NCBI RefSeq assembly: GCF_019578655.1
Contig: NC_063259.1
Coordinates: 18,628,489 to 18,692,488 of the forward strand
Direction: 5' to 3'
DNA: 64,000 nt
Origin: Ricinus communis
Lineage: Eukaryota > Streptophyta > Magnoliopsida > Malpighiales > Euphorbiaceae
The notes under the pieces were generated by a model. It was not told where the DNA came from, searched no databases, and saw nothing but the letters and a program-made list of their open reading frames with translations. Of this stretch, positions 22,111-33,383 are shown piece by piece (the stretch's first letter is position 1; each line of letters begins with the position of its first letter). Made by a program: the position numbers and the translations under genes.

Positions 22111-23660
22111 ATGTCATCCGAACCATCATTGACTTTGGAAAATTTAGCTTATACATTGAGAGATGTAGTAGAACATATGACAAAACAATTTCAAAAATAA
22201 GATGACAAATTAACTAGGTTATTGAATGATATGCCTAAAACGTCTAAAGGGGATGGTTCCGATAATGACCAAGAAAGTGAGTCTAAAGGGTCTAGACATA
22301 ATCTCCAACCCAAAATTGACACTAATTTGGGTAGCATTAAGATGAAAATACCATCTTTTCATGGTAAGAGTGACCACAAGTTTATTTGGAGTGGGAAAAG
22401 AAGGTTGAAAGGGTTTTGAATGTCATAACTATAGTGAGTCTAAAAGGTTAAACTTACTTTGTTGTTGAATTTTGTGATTATACGCCATTTGGTGGGATCA
22501 ATTGGTGAGTGGTCGTGAGGCGTCATGGGGAACACGAAGTTGGTTCATGGGATGAGGTTAAACGCATTATGCGTAAAAGGTTTGTGCCATCGCACTACCA
22601 AAGGGATTTGTACAACAAGTTACAAAATCTAGTACAAGGTAGTAAGAGTGTTGAGGAGTATTGGCAATCTATGGAGATAGCTATGATTAGAGCCAATATA
22701 GATGAGGATAGGGAAGCCACAATGGCAAGATTTTTGCATGGTTTGAATCGTGATATTGCTAACATAATTGAATTGCGGCATTATGTAGAGATGGAGGATA
22801 TGTTGCACATGGCCATAAAGGTGGAAAAGCAATTAAAAACCAAGAGCGGAAGTCGCCTAGCTCAAAATGGAGTAACGCATGGAAAGGGAGCAACCAGCCC
22901 CCTAACAAGGGTCGTGAGGCATCAAAGGACATCAAGCCAGCCCCTAAATTTGATGTTAACACTAAACCAATGACGCGAAAGTGACCTCAAATCAAAGAAA
23001 GTGCAATGCTTCAAGTGCTTGGGGTATGGACATATATCTTCCCAATGTCCAAACAAGCGAACCATGGCAATTCGAGGTGGTGAAGTGGTCTTTGAGAGTG
23101 ATGAAGAATCCGAACCAGGTGAGGAGGATTACCTATACATGCACGAGTTGGAAGAATGTGATGATGTGCAATTGGGTGAGGTTAGTAATGTACTTATAAC
23201 TTTTAGAGCTCTTAATTTACAACCTATTGATGATGACGCTCAAAGGGAAAACATATTCCATACTACATGTAAAGTACAAAACCACGATGCTAATTGTAGT
23301 TTAATCATTGATGGGGGTAGTTGTACTAATGTAGCCGGTGCTATGATGGTTGATAAACTTAGACTTCCAACTATTAAGCATCCCAAGCCATACACCTTGC
23401 AATGGCTTAATGATCAAAGTGGGATTAGAGTTACTAAGCAAGTACGGATTGCATTTAGTGTAAAGAAGTATAATGATGAGGTATTATGTGATGTTGTTCC
23501 CATGCAAGCATGTCATATGTTGCTAGGTAGACCATGGTTATATGATAGATCTGTAATTCATAATGGTCGAACCAATGCATATTCTCTTGTAATGGATGGA
23601 AAACCGTATGTTTTGGCACCATTAAGTCCTAAAGAAGTTTGTGAATTACAAAAGTTGTGA
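22111..23660 (+). pseudogene. gag and protease of element E, broken
   Basis: The likely start is the ATG at 22111. Frame is lost through a stop at about 22198 and shifts at about 22380-22510. The capsid-like part (22545-22850) has the VEEYWQSMEIAMIRANI and DREATMARFLHGLNRDI stretches typical of the plant retrotransposon gag domain. A CCHC zinc knuckle (CFKCLGYGHISSQC) is at 23007-23048. The aspartic protease follows with DGGS at about 23310-23321 and the flap-side LLGRPWLYD at about 23522. D-G-G replaces the more common D-S/T-G, as is frequent in plant chromoviruses. The open frame ends at 23660. gag packages the RNA; the protease would mature the polyprotein. Confidence 0.88.
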
Positions 23661-24000
23661 AGGACCGAATGGAAGCATATGAGAAAGAAAAAAGAAAGTG
23701 TGAGAGTGCATATGAAAAGAAAAGGTGCACAAGCGGAAGGGGAGTTGTGTGGAAAATAATGAGGGGGGAGAGCAACGAGTGGTAAAAGGAGAGTTTAGCG
23801 AGGGTTTGCGCAAGAATGTGAGCAAAAGAGCGAGTAAGGCGTAAGAAAAGGGGAGGCAAGCGAGAAAAAGTGAGTTTCTTAGTTAGAGAGCGAGACATGA
23901 GAAAGGCTTTGAGTGAAAATAGGCAAGTACTTGTACTTATGTACAAGGAGACTTTATTTAACACTAATAATCTTAACTCTTCTCTTCCTAGTGTGTTTGT
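23661..24000 (+). other. Protease-RT spacer of element E
   Basis: Purine-rich, highly charged and frame-broken sequence, comparable in place to 48621-48815 in element F. It encodes no recognised domain. Confidence 0.5.
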
Positions 24001-25340
24001 AAGTGTTTTGCGAGGAATATGACGATGTGTTTCCGAGGAGTTACCTAGTGGGTTGCCACCACTAAGGGGGATAGAGCACCAAATTGACTTTGTACGGGGT
24101 CATCCATTCCAAATAGACCAGCCTATAGAGTCAATCCGGAGGAGACCAAAGAGCTGCAGCCAAGTTGAGGAACTACTAAGTAAAGGTTATGTTAGGGAAA
24201 GTCTTAGCCCATGTCTTTGTTCTGTTTTGTTAGTCCCTAAGAAAGATGGGTCTTGGCGTATGTGTATTGATTGTCGTGCAATTAACAAGATTACCATTAA
24301 ATATCGTCATCCTATTCCTAGGTTAGATGATATGTTAGATGAATTGCATGGAAGTGTTATCTTTACTAAAATTGATTTGAGAAGTGGCTATCACCAAATT
24401 AGAATGAATATAGGTGATGAGTGGAAAACGGCATTCAAAACTAAATTTGGTTTGTATGAGTGGTTGGTCATGCCTTTTGGCTTAACTAACGCACCAAGTA
24501 CTTTTATGAGACTAATGAACCATGTTTTGCGTGCGTATATTGGTAAATTTGTGGTAGTATACTTTGATGATATTTTGATTTATAGTAAGAGCTTTAGTGA
24601 GCATGTTGAACATGTTCGGATGGTGTTGATGGTTTTGCGTGAGAATTCTTTATATGCTAACCTTGCTAAGTGTGATTTTGCACAAACAAACTTGTGTTTC
24701 TTGGTTTTGTTGTTAGTAAAAATGGAATTCAGGTCGATGAAGATAAGGTAAAAGCAATTAAGGAGTGGCCAACACCAAAGAATGTTAGTGATGTGAGGAG
24801 CTTTCATGGGCTTGCAAGCTTCTATAGGAGGTTTGTCAAGGACTTGATCTGCCGCACCACTTAACGAGCTTGTAAAGAAGAATGTGAAGTTTCATTGGGA
24901 GAACAACAAGAAAACGCATTTAATATGCTAAAGGACAAACTTACTTCATCTCCCATTCTTTCACTTCGGATTTTTCCAAAACTTTTGAAATTGATTGTGA
25001 TGCTTCCGGTGTAGGTATTGGAGTACGTTTTAATGCAAGATGGGAAGCCAATAGCCTATTTTAGTGAAAAGTTGAATGGAGCTAGCTTGAAATATCCAAC
25101 TTATGACAAGGAATTGTATGCTCTTGTGCGTGCACTCAATGTTTGGCGGCATTATTTGCTACCTAAGGAGTTTGTGATTCACACGGATCATGAAGCATTA
25201 AAGCACTTGAAGGGACAGAACAAGTTGAATAAGCGCCATGCTAAATGGAGTGAATTCATTGAAGCATTTCCTATGTCATTAAGTACAAGCAAGGTAAAGA
25301 AAATGTAGTTGCCAATGCACTATCTAGAAGGTATGCTTTA
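24001..25340 (+). pseudogene. Reverse transcriptase and RNase H of element E, broken
   Basis: RT is open from 24053 to 24751, with [16 protein letters not shown], the LDELHGS...[12 protein letters not shown] block and the catalytic YFDD at 24560-24571. A frameshift near 24700 precedes the connection region, which continues in another frame to about 24840. RNase H follows in shifted frames; the segment 25018-25308 has the [12 protein letters not shown] and [11 protein letters not shown] motifs. These domains would copy element RNA into DNA and remove the RNA strand; the frame breaks make this copy inactive. Confidence 0.9.
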
Positions 25341-26814
25341 CTTGCTTCTCTAGAAACAAAATTGCTTGGTTTTGAGTATATCAAAGACTTGTATGTTGAT
25401 GACCACGATTTTGGTTCTATTTTCTATGCTTGTGAACATGGTGCTATTGATAAATTTCTGAGACAGGGATGGATTTTTGTTCAAAGAAAAACGTCTATGC
25501 ATTCCTATGTGTTCTGTCGTGAATTGCTTGTGAGAGAATCACATGAAGGTGGTTTGATGGGACACTTTGGTGTTCAAAAGACTTTAGATGTTTTGCATGA
25601 TCATTTCTATTGGCCTAAAATGAAATCCGATGTGAATAGATTATGTGCTAACTGTATTGTATGCAAGCAAGCTAATTCTAAATCCTGACCTAATGGGTTA
25701 TACATGCCTTTGCCCATACCTAATTCTCCTTGGATTGACATATCTATGGATTTTGTGCTTGGATTACCTAGGTCTAAGCATGGGCATGATAGTATTTTTG
25801 TTGTGGTGGATAGGTTTTCAAAGATGTCACACTTTATTGCATGTAGGAAAACCGATGATGCCTGACATGTTGCTGAATTGTTCTTTAGAGAAATTATACG
25901 TTTACATGGTGTGCCTAGAACTATTGTCGTTGATAGGGACACCAAGTTTTGAGCTATTTTGGAAGACCTTATGGGGTAAACTGGGAACTAGATTACTTTT
26001 TCTACTACATGTCATCCCCAAACCGATGGTCAACCGAGGTAGTAAATAGAACTTTGTCACAATTACTTAGGACCATGGTTAAACGAAACTTGAGAACATG
26101 GGAAGATTGTTTGCCGCATGTTGAATTTGCATATAATCGTAGTATGCATTCTTCTACTCAATTTTGCCCATTTGAGATTGTTTATGGCTTTATTCCTTTG
26201 AGTCCTTTAGATTTGATTGCTTTACCTTTGAGTGAACAAGTGAATTTAGATGGTGCAAAGAAGGCTGAATTTGTGTTGAAGTTGCATGAGCAAGTGCGTG
26301 CAAATTTGGAAAGACGAATGAACAAATCACCAAACAACGCAATAAGGGCCGCGAAAGGATGGTATTTGAAGTTGGTGATTGGGTTTGGGTGCACTTCAGG
26401 AAGGAAAGGTTTCCCAATCAAAGAAAATCAAAGTTGATGCCACGTGGTGATGGTCCATTTGAAGTAATAGAGCGCATCAGCGATAATGCATACAAAGTTG
26501 ACTTACCGGTGAGTATAATGTTAGTGCTACTTTTAATGTTGCTGATTTGTCTCCTTTTGATTTTGATGAAGGCGTTGATTCGAGGTCGAATCCTTTCAAA
26601 GAGGGGGGAATGATGCAACCAAAGATGCATCTAAGTCAACTAGCATGGATCCACTAGCCTATGGAGGACCGATGACACGAGCAAGGAGTAAAAGGTTCAA
26701 GCAAGCCTTAAATTCTTACTTGGAGCATGTTTTGAAGATGGCTAATGATGGTGCTTTTAATGAAGATAACAATGCCTTGAAGATAGTGACATTAATTGCT
26801 ATTAATGAAGCTTA
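25341..26814 (+). pseudogene. Integrase of element E, broken, with C-terminus in the 3' LTR
   Basis: The HHCC zinc domain is at about 25530-25680 (HFGVQKTLDVLHDHFYW, CANCIVCKQ). The catalytic core is split between frames at 25700-26150: [10 protein letters not shown] carries the first Asp, and a second-Asp region and a TDGQ-like stretch follow. The C-terminal GPF motif (RGDGPFEVIERI) is at about 26445. The last part (FKEGG, then GPMTRARSKRF) crosses into the 3' LTR and ends with TAA at 26812-26814. No classical chromodomain was seen; this tail is CRM-like. Several stops and frameshifts are present. Confidence 0.85.
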
Positions 26815-27533
26815 AACTTCCGGTCATGGAACAAGGTCAAGGTCAAAGATCGGGGATCAAAGTCAACAGGCTTTCCTAGGGTTTCTAGAAGCATTGGGCC
26901 GCACATTAGGGTTTCTAGAAGCATTGGGCCGCACCCTAAGCATTGGGCCGCACATTAGGGTTTCTAGAAGCATTGGAGGTCTCACTTTAACCCTAGGGCA
27001 GCCACCACTTATGCTTAGAGAAGGAGGCGACACATTAGAAGTCTTTTAGGGTTTGATTCTTTATTGCTTATCTCTTAGTCATTTTTAGGGTTAGAATCAT
27101 TTCAAAACTTTATAAATAGAGCTATGTATTTCGGGCTAAAGGACATAAGATCAATATACATTTCCGAATGAAGTTTAATTTGAGTTGTTAACTCTTATTC
27201 CTTAAGGTGTTCCTTATTGAATTTCTTGAGATTAAATTAACTTGTTTGATTTAGTTTCACATCTACATGTTTGATCAATCAATTAACTTTTTATTAGTTT
27301 CTTGAGTTGTTTGAACATTCTTCATTTATTTATAACTAAAGGGCTTAGTAGTTCTATTGCTAAGTTTGTTAGTTCCATAATCAATTGCAAACTTTCAAGT
27401 TAGATCTTGGGGCGACAAATTCGAACTTATTGGTAAGGGTGTTTCCTCTTAAATAGGGAGAGCGTTTATCAATTTGATTTTCTCACCATTACTTATCTTG
27501 GTGTTTGAACGTATCCGGTTCGAGTTCGTATCA
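26611..27533 (+). repeat. 3' LTR of element E
   Basis: Close match to 20564-21487, including the 30-bp tandem units (26877-26977) and the TATA box. It directly follows the polypurine tract. The target duplication GCGTG follows at 27534. Confidence 0.94.
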
Positions 27534-27538
27534 GCGTG

Positions 27539-28109
27539 GAAAACCGAGCAGAGGTCAAAGCTGATATGGTCGAGTTTGTGGTTGTAAGAAGCTTAAGAAA
27601 GGTGGTAGGAGTATTTTCGGACACTCGAAATCTAGAGAAGCTTAAACGAACACTATTTATTATTCTAAGTAGAACAAAGTGTTTTAAAATACAATATTGC
27701 GCCCAGTCCCAAAAGAATTCGTTATGGCATTTCACTGTTAGGCATGCACAATTTCATAATTCATTTTTAGGACATGCATCATACATCATGCATTGCAACC
27801 CTTGGTGATAGGGGGCCTCATCACCCTGGTGCGCAATATTGTAGGAATTTTATATAAAGAAAATAACAAGAGATTTTACGATTTTATAAAAGTGTTTTTC
27901 AAGATAATAAAACTTTTATCAGTGATGATTGTAAAGTAAATAAATAAATAATTTTTTTTGTTTTTCAAAGTAAATGGTGTTAGCTTGAGATTCTCTGGAT
28001 GACAAGCTGAGTTACTGTGAGAATGAATCTGTGGCGTAGTAGGCCCTATATTGGATAATAAAGGAGACTTCTGGATTTCAGTCGAAGAGGAATTTTATGT
28101 CAGGATCGC
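27539..28109 (+). other. Unassigned interior of element D after the nested insertion
   Basis: Continues D sequence interrupted at 20558. AT-rich, no domain recognised. A decayed gag/pol remnant or leader is possible. Confidence 0.4.
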
Positions 28110-28740
28110 ATGGTTTTGTATCGGCTATCGCAACCAATGGGATTATATGACGTGGATGATGTGATGTGGATGTTAAGGATTTTCTATACGTGCAACGGAC
28201 ACGTCATTAGGAAGGAAGTTGGCGAGTGGATTTTTGGCAAGACCAGAGTTAGTGCAGATCTTTCAGAGGAGATTCTCTTCTCGCGAGCAACTGAAGACAG
28301 CTTTTAGGAAGCAGAGAGGTTGTGCGAACCCAGAATGGGAGCACGTGAAGACTTTGTATTGGAGAGTATGTATTCCTAAGACGTCTCATGTGTTAGAAGT
28401 GATGCGGTTTGGTAAGGAAGGCAAGTTATGGAAACCCTTGGATTTGTCGGCAGGTTGGTAAGGTGGCATGTATGTTGGACTTGCCACCAAATTTCTCTCG
28501 CAGGTCAATCCGGTATTTCATATATCCGTATTGAGGAAGTATATTTTCGATCTTTGGCTCGTATTGCAACCTCGGTGTGTGGAAGTAAGTGAAGATTTGG
28601 TTTTCGAGGAGCAGTAAGTCAAGATAGCGAATTCTCAGGTTCGCCAGTTTTGCTTAAGGGTTTTATCGATGGGTCTTGTGGTTGAATTTATTTCTACGGA
28701 GGAAAGTTCCCGAGAAGCCGAGCTAGAGGTGAGAGGTTCT
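28110..28740 (+). pseudogene. Decayed integrase C-terminus and chromodomain region of element D
   Basis: Mixed-frame pieces align in order with element I's integrase tail: a stretch matching the RKLARLELV region near 28219, the 'TAFR/SREKSYADP' region near 28300, PVFHISVLRKYIFD-like sequence at about 28510-28550, and CVEVSEDLVFEEQ at about 28578-28617 ahead of a worn chromodomain. Catalytic core residues are not recoverable. In Tekay-type chromoviruses the chromodomain is thought to guide integration into heterochromatin. Confidence 0.7.
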
Positions 28741-28822
28741 TAATTAGTTTCAGTCTTAGTGTGAAACCCCTTTTTCTTTTAAAATTCGAGGACGAATTTT
28801 TCTTAGGGGGGGGGGGAGAGAA

Positions 28823-31717
28823 TGTAATACCCAGAATTTTTTTTAATAAAGATAATATTAATAATGATTAATAAATGAATTGTTATTTAAATTAATTTTA
28901 TTTTATTTTTATTTGGTTTAATTGAAATGATTTAAATGCAATTTTGAATTTTAATGCTAGACAAATAAATGAGTTATTTTCTATATCCAATTAGTTTGAT
29001 TTTTAAGAAATTAATTAAGTAAATTTTTTTGAAAAATAAATTATATTTTGGTTATTCAAATTTTCCCCAAACGTATATATAATATATATAAATGAAATTA
29101 TATATTAAGAAATTATGGAAGAATTTGTAAAGGATGTTTTTATAAAAGAATTTTTGGAGAAATTGGTATCTTAATTAGCTAGTGGTATTAAATTTTAAGT
29201 TGAAAAATAGTTAGCAAATTGATTAATTAAATTAATTGTGTGTTAGGACTAAATTGGAAACTTACTTTGGGATGAGGATTAAAAGTATAATTTTATTATT
29301 ATGGGGGTTTAATGAAAATTTATATGTTTGGTATTTTTGTAAATAAATACGTCGGCAATGGTATATATGTACTTGTGTATTTTCAATAGTTCTAATTTGG
29401 CCCAAATTAAATAGTTAGGGGTTTAATTGAAATGCTAAAGAAAAGTTTAGGGGTTAATTGAAATTTTTGCGGGATGAAATTTATAGTAATCAAAAAAGTT
29501 GAGGGACCAAAAGGTAAGAAAGAAAAATACAGGGACCTAATGTCGATATTGGAAGGAAAGAAAGAAGAAAAGAAAGAGAAGGAAATTGGGGAGAGAGGGA
29601 GAAGGCCGAAATGGTGTGTTGAGCGTGGCGGCGGCAGCGGAGAATCGCCTGAAAGGCGGCCGGCTTCGGACGCCATTCAGTTTTCGGCGGCCTTGTCAGC
29701 TGATCTCAGTGGCGATCGACTCCCCTCGATGGGAGCTTCCTTTTAGCGGCAGCGGCGACGTGAATGGTGGTCGGAGATGGAAGTTTGCGGTGGAGAGAGA
29801 AAATGGGTGGCAGCCACATTTTCAGCGAGCTCCGACGAGCTTTGGATGATCGGAGGATGTATCCCAAGTCTTCTCAGCTCAAGCTTCGCAATGACATGGG
29901 TTTCGTGGCGATCGGACTCCGTCCGCAAATCTCTTCGGATGATCGGGGGTTGGATCAAAAAATCAGAAGCGAGGATCGTCATCAGCGCATCGTTTTGAGT
30001 CCGATGGTGTGTTCAGATCGTCGATCGGACTCTGGCTGCTGGAGGCGAGTTGACCGAGCGATCAAGCATCTCAGTGATTTTCTCTAGCCTGTTAATTTTA
30101 GAATTCTTTGGTAAATTATTCTAAAATTATTGAATTGTATTGTGTATTAGAAAATATTTGTGAGTTAAAATAATTGCTTATAGGACTGCCTGCCATAGTC
30201 GTGAATTGTGCTGTGTGGGGGAGTCGGGAAAAATAGTGAAATCTTGGGTACTCGACTCCCGTTGTATTGAATTGTTGAATATTTGAAGTATTTTTCTGGC
30301 AGGTCCTGGACCCGTTTTACGGGGGGTAAAATGTCTGTATTTTAGGGGAGGTTCTGCCGGAATTTCGGTAGAATTTACCCGAGTCAAGATTCTTAGACGG
30401 TTAGTCCTAAGAATTGACCTTGGGTTAATGGTCAATTGTTTCAGCGTTTTGATAAATTATTTTCCATGATTAGATAATCCGTCTGTTCGGCTCGCTCCAC
30501 CCAAGGCATAGGAGTAGAGATAGGAGATCGCCAAAGCTGTGAGTTAAAGTCATATATCGGTTATGCACGTGTCATGCATAAATTTTTGATTTGCTATCGT
30601 GATTATTTTATTGCAAGTTTAATTATTATTCATATGTATTATGCTCTCTAATTACTATTCATGTATGTTCTTCCTTTATCATTGACTTTATCATTGCATG
30701 ATGACTCGGATGGGACGCCAGTAGAACATAAGAGTTTGATGAGTGTTCCAGTATAAATCCGAGAGTGATGGAAAAGTGTAAATATGTAAATTAAAAAAGA
30801 AAAGATTAGGACTTGCCCTGGTCGAGCATCGCTCTCTAGGCTTAGTAGAGTGTGGTTGCCGAAGTAAAGGTCTCTGGTCGAGCATTGCTCTCTGGGCGCC
30901 GGCTTATTTGGAAACCTAAGTGACCGGACTGGAGGTAAGGTCCCTGGTAGAGCTTCGCTCTCTGGGTGCCAGTCTTATTAGAATAAGAGAGCCGAAAGGC
31001 TAAGGCTGATAGCGAAATTAAGTGACCGGACTGGAGTTAAGGACCCTGGTTGAACTTCGCTCTCTAGGAGCTAGTTATGTTGGAATGAGATTAGACGAGA
31101 TGTTAGAGTTGAGGTTAGTCGAGATGTCAGTGTTGAGATTGATCGTGATGTTAGTGTTGGGATTAGTGTTCTACTGAAGTACTGCATCCCATTGTGTGTG
31201 AAAATTGTTGTATTCAAGCATGACATGACACGTTTAATTTTAGCATGACTTAGTATTTATTTCAAATTAAATAAATGTATTATTGAAGTGTTTGCAACTG
31301 TTTTTAGATATATAATTTTAACTCACTCTCGAGACTGATAGTCTTAATTTAACTTTTTTTTTTCAGATCCGTGACTATTAGTCTTCCCGCGACTCTTATC
31401 TAGTAACCCGACTCCTTCATTATCAGGTGATGTAATTGAATTGGTATGTTAATTTGTAAAATCTTAGATTCTCCACAGTAGAAATAGTAGATATATATAT
31501 ATCAGTTGAAATTTTCAGTAGTTTCGGGTCTCGCCTAGTTCTTCTGGCAGATCAAATTAATTTTGTAAAATTTAACGGTTAAGATAAATTATGGCATCAG
31601 TAAAATGAGATGAGATTTAATTGAGTTAGTTAGTGTCAGGCTTACTACGAGTTTCGGTGGCCTTACGCCTACCCATTCCCTAGTGCCGGTCACGGTCCCA
31701 CAGAACGGGTCGTGACA
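28823..31717 (+). repeat. 3' LTR of element D
   Basis: Starts TGTAATACCC after the G-rich polypurine tract at 28805-28822 and ends GGGTCGTGACA. It matches the 5' LTR along its length with many small differences. The GC-rich island (29600-30080) and the repeated GGTCGAGC...GCTCTCT units (30818-31070) are kept. Confidence 0.9.
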
Positions 31718-31779
31718 CATGGCCTTACGCCTACCCATTCCCTAGTGCCGGTCACGGTCCCACAGAACGGGTCGTGACA
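31656..31779 (+). repeat. 62-bp tandem duplication of the LTR terminus
   Basis: The last 62 bases of the D LTR (from about ATGGCCTTACGCC to GTCGTGACA) occur twice in a row, at 31656-31717 and 31718-31779, with almost no difference. Only the first copy is continuous with the LTR. Confidence 0.85.
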
Positions 31780-33383
31780 CATCCAATCTTCAATTCAACC
31801 ACCTCATCATCTCTAGAGACTCACATATCAACAATCTACAGTGACAGCCTAAGGGTTCCTCAAATCCAACATCTCCCTCTTCTTTATCGGTTCTTTAGTC
31901 TTATAATTTTAGAAACATGATTAGGTTTATTTTTTTATTGTTTTATATGATTCACATTATTAGATTTAGGTATTTTTATGAATTAACATGTTTCTATAAT
32001 GCTGGATTTTGAATCTGATAACATGAATGTGTTGGATTTTGAATCTGATAATATATTTCATATTGAATTTTGAATTTGATAATTTGAATAATTAAGATAA
32101 TATGTTAGATTTTTTACTTTTTCTTAATAATTACATGATTGCATCATTCTTTTAGGGTTACATGATTAAATCTACAATCTACCATGTATAGTTCTTTTAC
32201 CTTCTGTCACTTTTTTTTATGTTTGTATTATTTTTATATATTTTTGTCTATTTTAATTCATTTATATGTCTTTTATTTCTTCTTTTAAGTTCTTAATCCA
32301 TTTTTTGTCTCTTGTGCATGTAAAATCGGCTTCTAGGTGAGAGGAGTGAGGAAAGTTGAAGAACCAATCTTGACTAAGCCCTAGAGCCGATCGGCTCTGT
32401 GATCCAGACCAATCAGCTCTACACAATTTTAGCCCTACTTTTAGAATTTTATGCATTTTTTATAGTTTTTGTACACTGTAACTTTTTTATGCATTTTTCT
32501 TTTGATTTTTTAGTTATAGGAGGGTTGTAATAGCTAGATTTAATTTTCTGTACTTTAATTTCTGTTTTATTTTGATTTATACCAAATATATGATATTTGA
32601 TTGTTTAATTTAAAACTGGGCATATAGTTATCAGGCTTAAAATTGAACCTAGCATGAACGTTGTAGTCCATTAGGTTAAAGGATGGTAAGATGGGCTTAA
32701 AACTAAGATCTATATAGACTTAGTAGGTCTCCCCATGTTTTAATTAATTAAATGGGCTACACTAGAATAAGAATCATCCAATTGGGCCTTAGCATAAAAA
32801 GTAGTCCATTTAGATTTAAAGGTTGGAAACTAAGTACATAACTTGTAATTGGGCTAGACTAAGTGGGTCTTTGTACATAATTAAGTAGTCAAATAGGTTA
32901 ACAAATTAAATAAGGATTGGTTTTAAATAAAATGGGTTAGACTTAGGCGGAATCACATGCTGTAATGGATGCTGGTAGAAACATAACTATTGCATTTATA
33001 GGGAATAGCCCATTAAACAATAAAATTAAATATAAAGATACACAAATAAGGAAGTTGGCTTCCGGATCCATTTTTAAATGTGGCGAAGCTTCTTCATAGA
33101 ATCAAGAAATGCCACTCAATTAGAAAGTGTCCTGAAGAATTACCCAGGTGGTGACTCTCATCTCCCCGTTAGTCTTTATGATTAGTTAGTGTGTCCCTAT
33201 TAGGTTGAAAAGCTTTATAGTGTTGTAGTCGCTAAAGACACTTTGGTGCACGCCCAAAACCGTCGCCCACAATGGTGACTTTACTGGGGTTAAGAGAAGC
33301 CGATTCCAATGTATCTTTGTCTTTAATTTAATAATTTAATGAGTACATCATTTGCATGGTTACTATGGTCCTAATAGCCCCGA
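31780..33383 (+). repeat. H-family (Ogre/Tat-like) LTR 3' part with primer site
   Basis: Related to 3040-4333 and 16233-17100 in order: the 'acagcctaagggttcc' block, the GCCGATCGGC palindrome, the 'ggcttaaa...cctagca' block, 'ggaagttggcttccgg' and the 'gcgcccgaaaccg' type end. It ends CGTCGCCCACA at 33272. TGGTGACTTTACTGGGG (33273-33289) follows and resembles the tRNA-Arg-type primer site of Ogre/Tat elements (TGGCGACT..ACTGGGGA). 33290-33383 would be internal leader. A perfect 16-base palindrome AGAGCCGATCGGCTCT is at 32383-32398. No ORF. Confidence 0.62.

Larger units (their letters stand above)
20564..27533 (+). mobile_element. Element E: CRM-like chromovirus nested in element D
   Basis: A complete structure: 924- and 923-base LTRs (TGATGCAACC...GTATCA), tRNA-Met-type primer site at 21490-21501, gag, protease, RT, RNase H and integrase in order, and a polypurine tract TCAAAGAGGGGGGAA before the 3' LTR. 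The 5-bp target duplication GCGTG is intact at 20559-20563 and 27534-27538. The polyprotein C-terminus runs into the 3' LTR, and the NPFKEGG and GPMTRARSKR stretches resemble the CRM (centromeric) lineage; that clade call is an inference. The two LTRs differ at roughly 15-25 sites by eye, yet the coding region has several frameshifts and stops, so the copy cannot act on its own. Confidence 0.93.
17199..31779 (+). mobile_element. Element D: degenerate Tekay-like chromovirus with long LTRs
   Basis: LTRs at 17199-20173 and 28823-31717 start TGTAATACCCAGAA and end GGGTCGTGACA. A tRNA-Met-type primer site (TGGTATCAGAGC) follows the 5' LTR, and a long G run with AGAGAA precedes the 3' LTR. Once nested element E is removed, only about 1.7 kb of interior remains. 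It holds an unrecognisable leader/gag remnant and a decayed integrase C-terminus plus chromodomain segment related to that of element I. Protease, RT and RNase H are gone. H-like sequence flanks both sides. The flanking pentamers GATCC (17194) and CATCC (31780) could be a mutated target duplication. Confidence 0.85.

Noticed and set aside
22629..22962. Antisense frames over gag/pol genes, here and at 25607-25945, 26182-26421, 48559-48913 and 50038-50340
   Set aside because: Shadows of the retrotransposon coding strand without their own motifs.
31718..31779. The 62-bp duplication as a target-site duplication of D
   Set aside because: It is LTR sequence, far too long, and no copy lies to the left of the 5' LTR.
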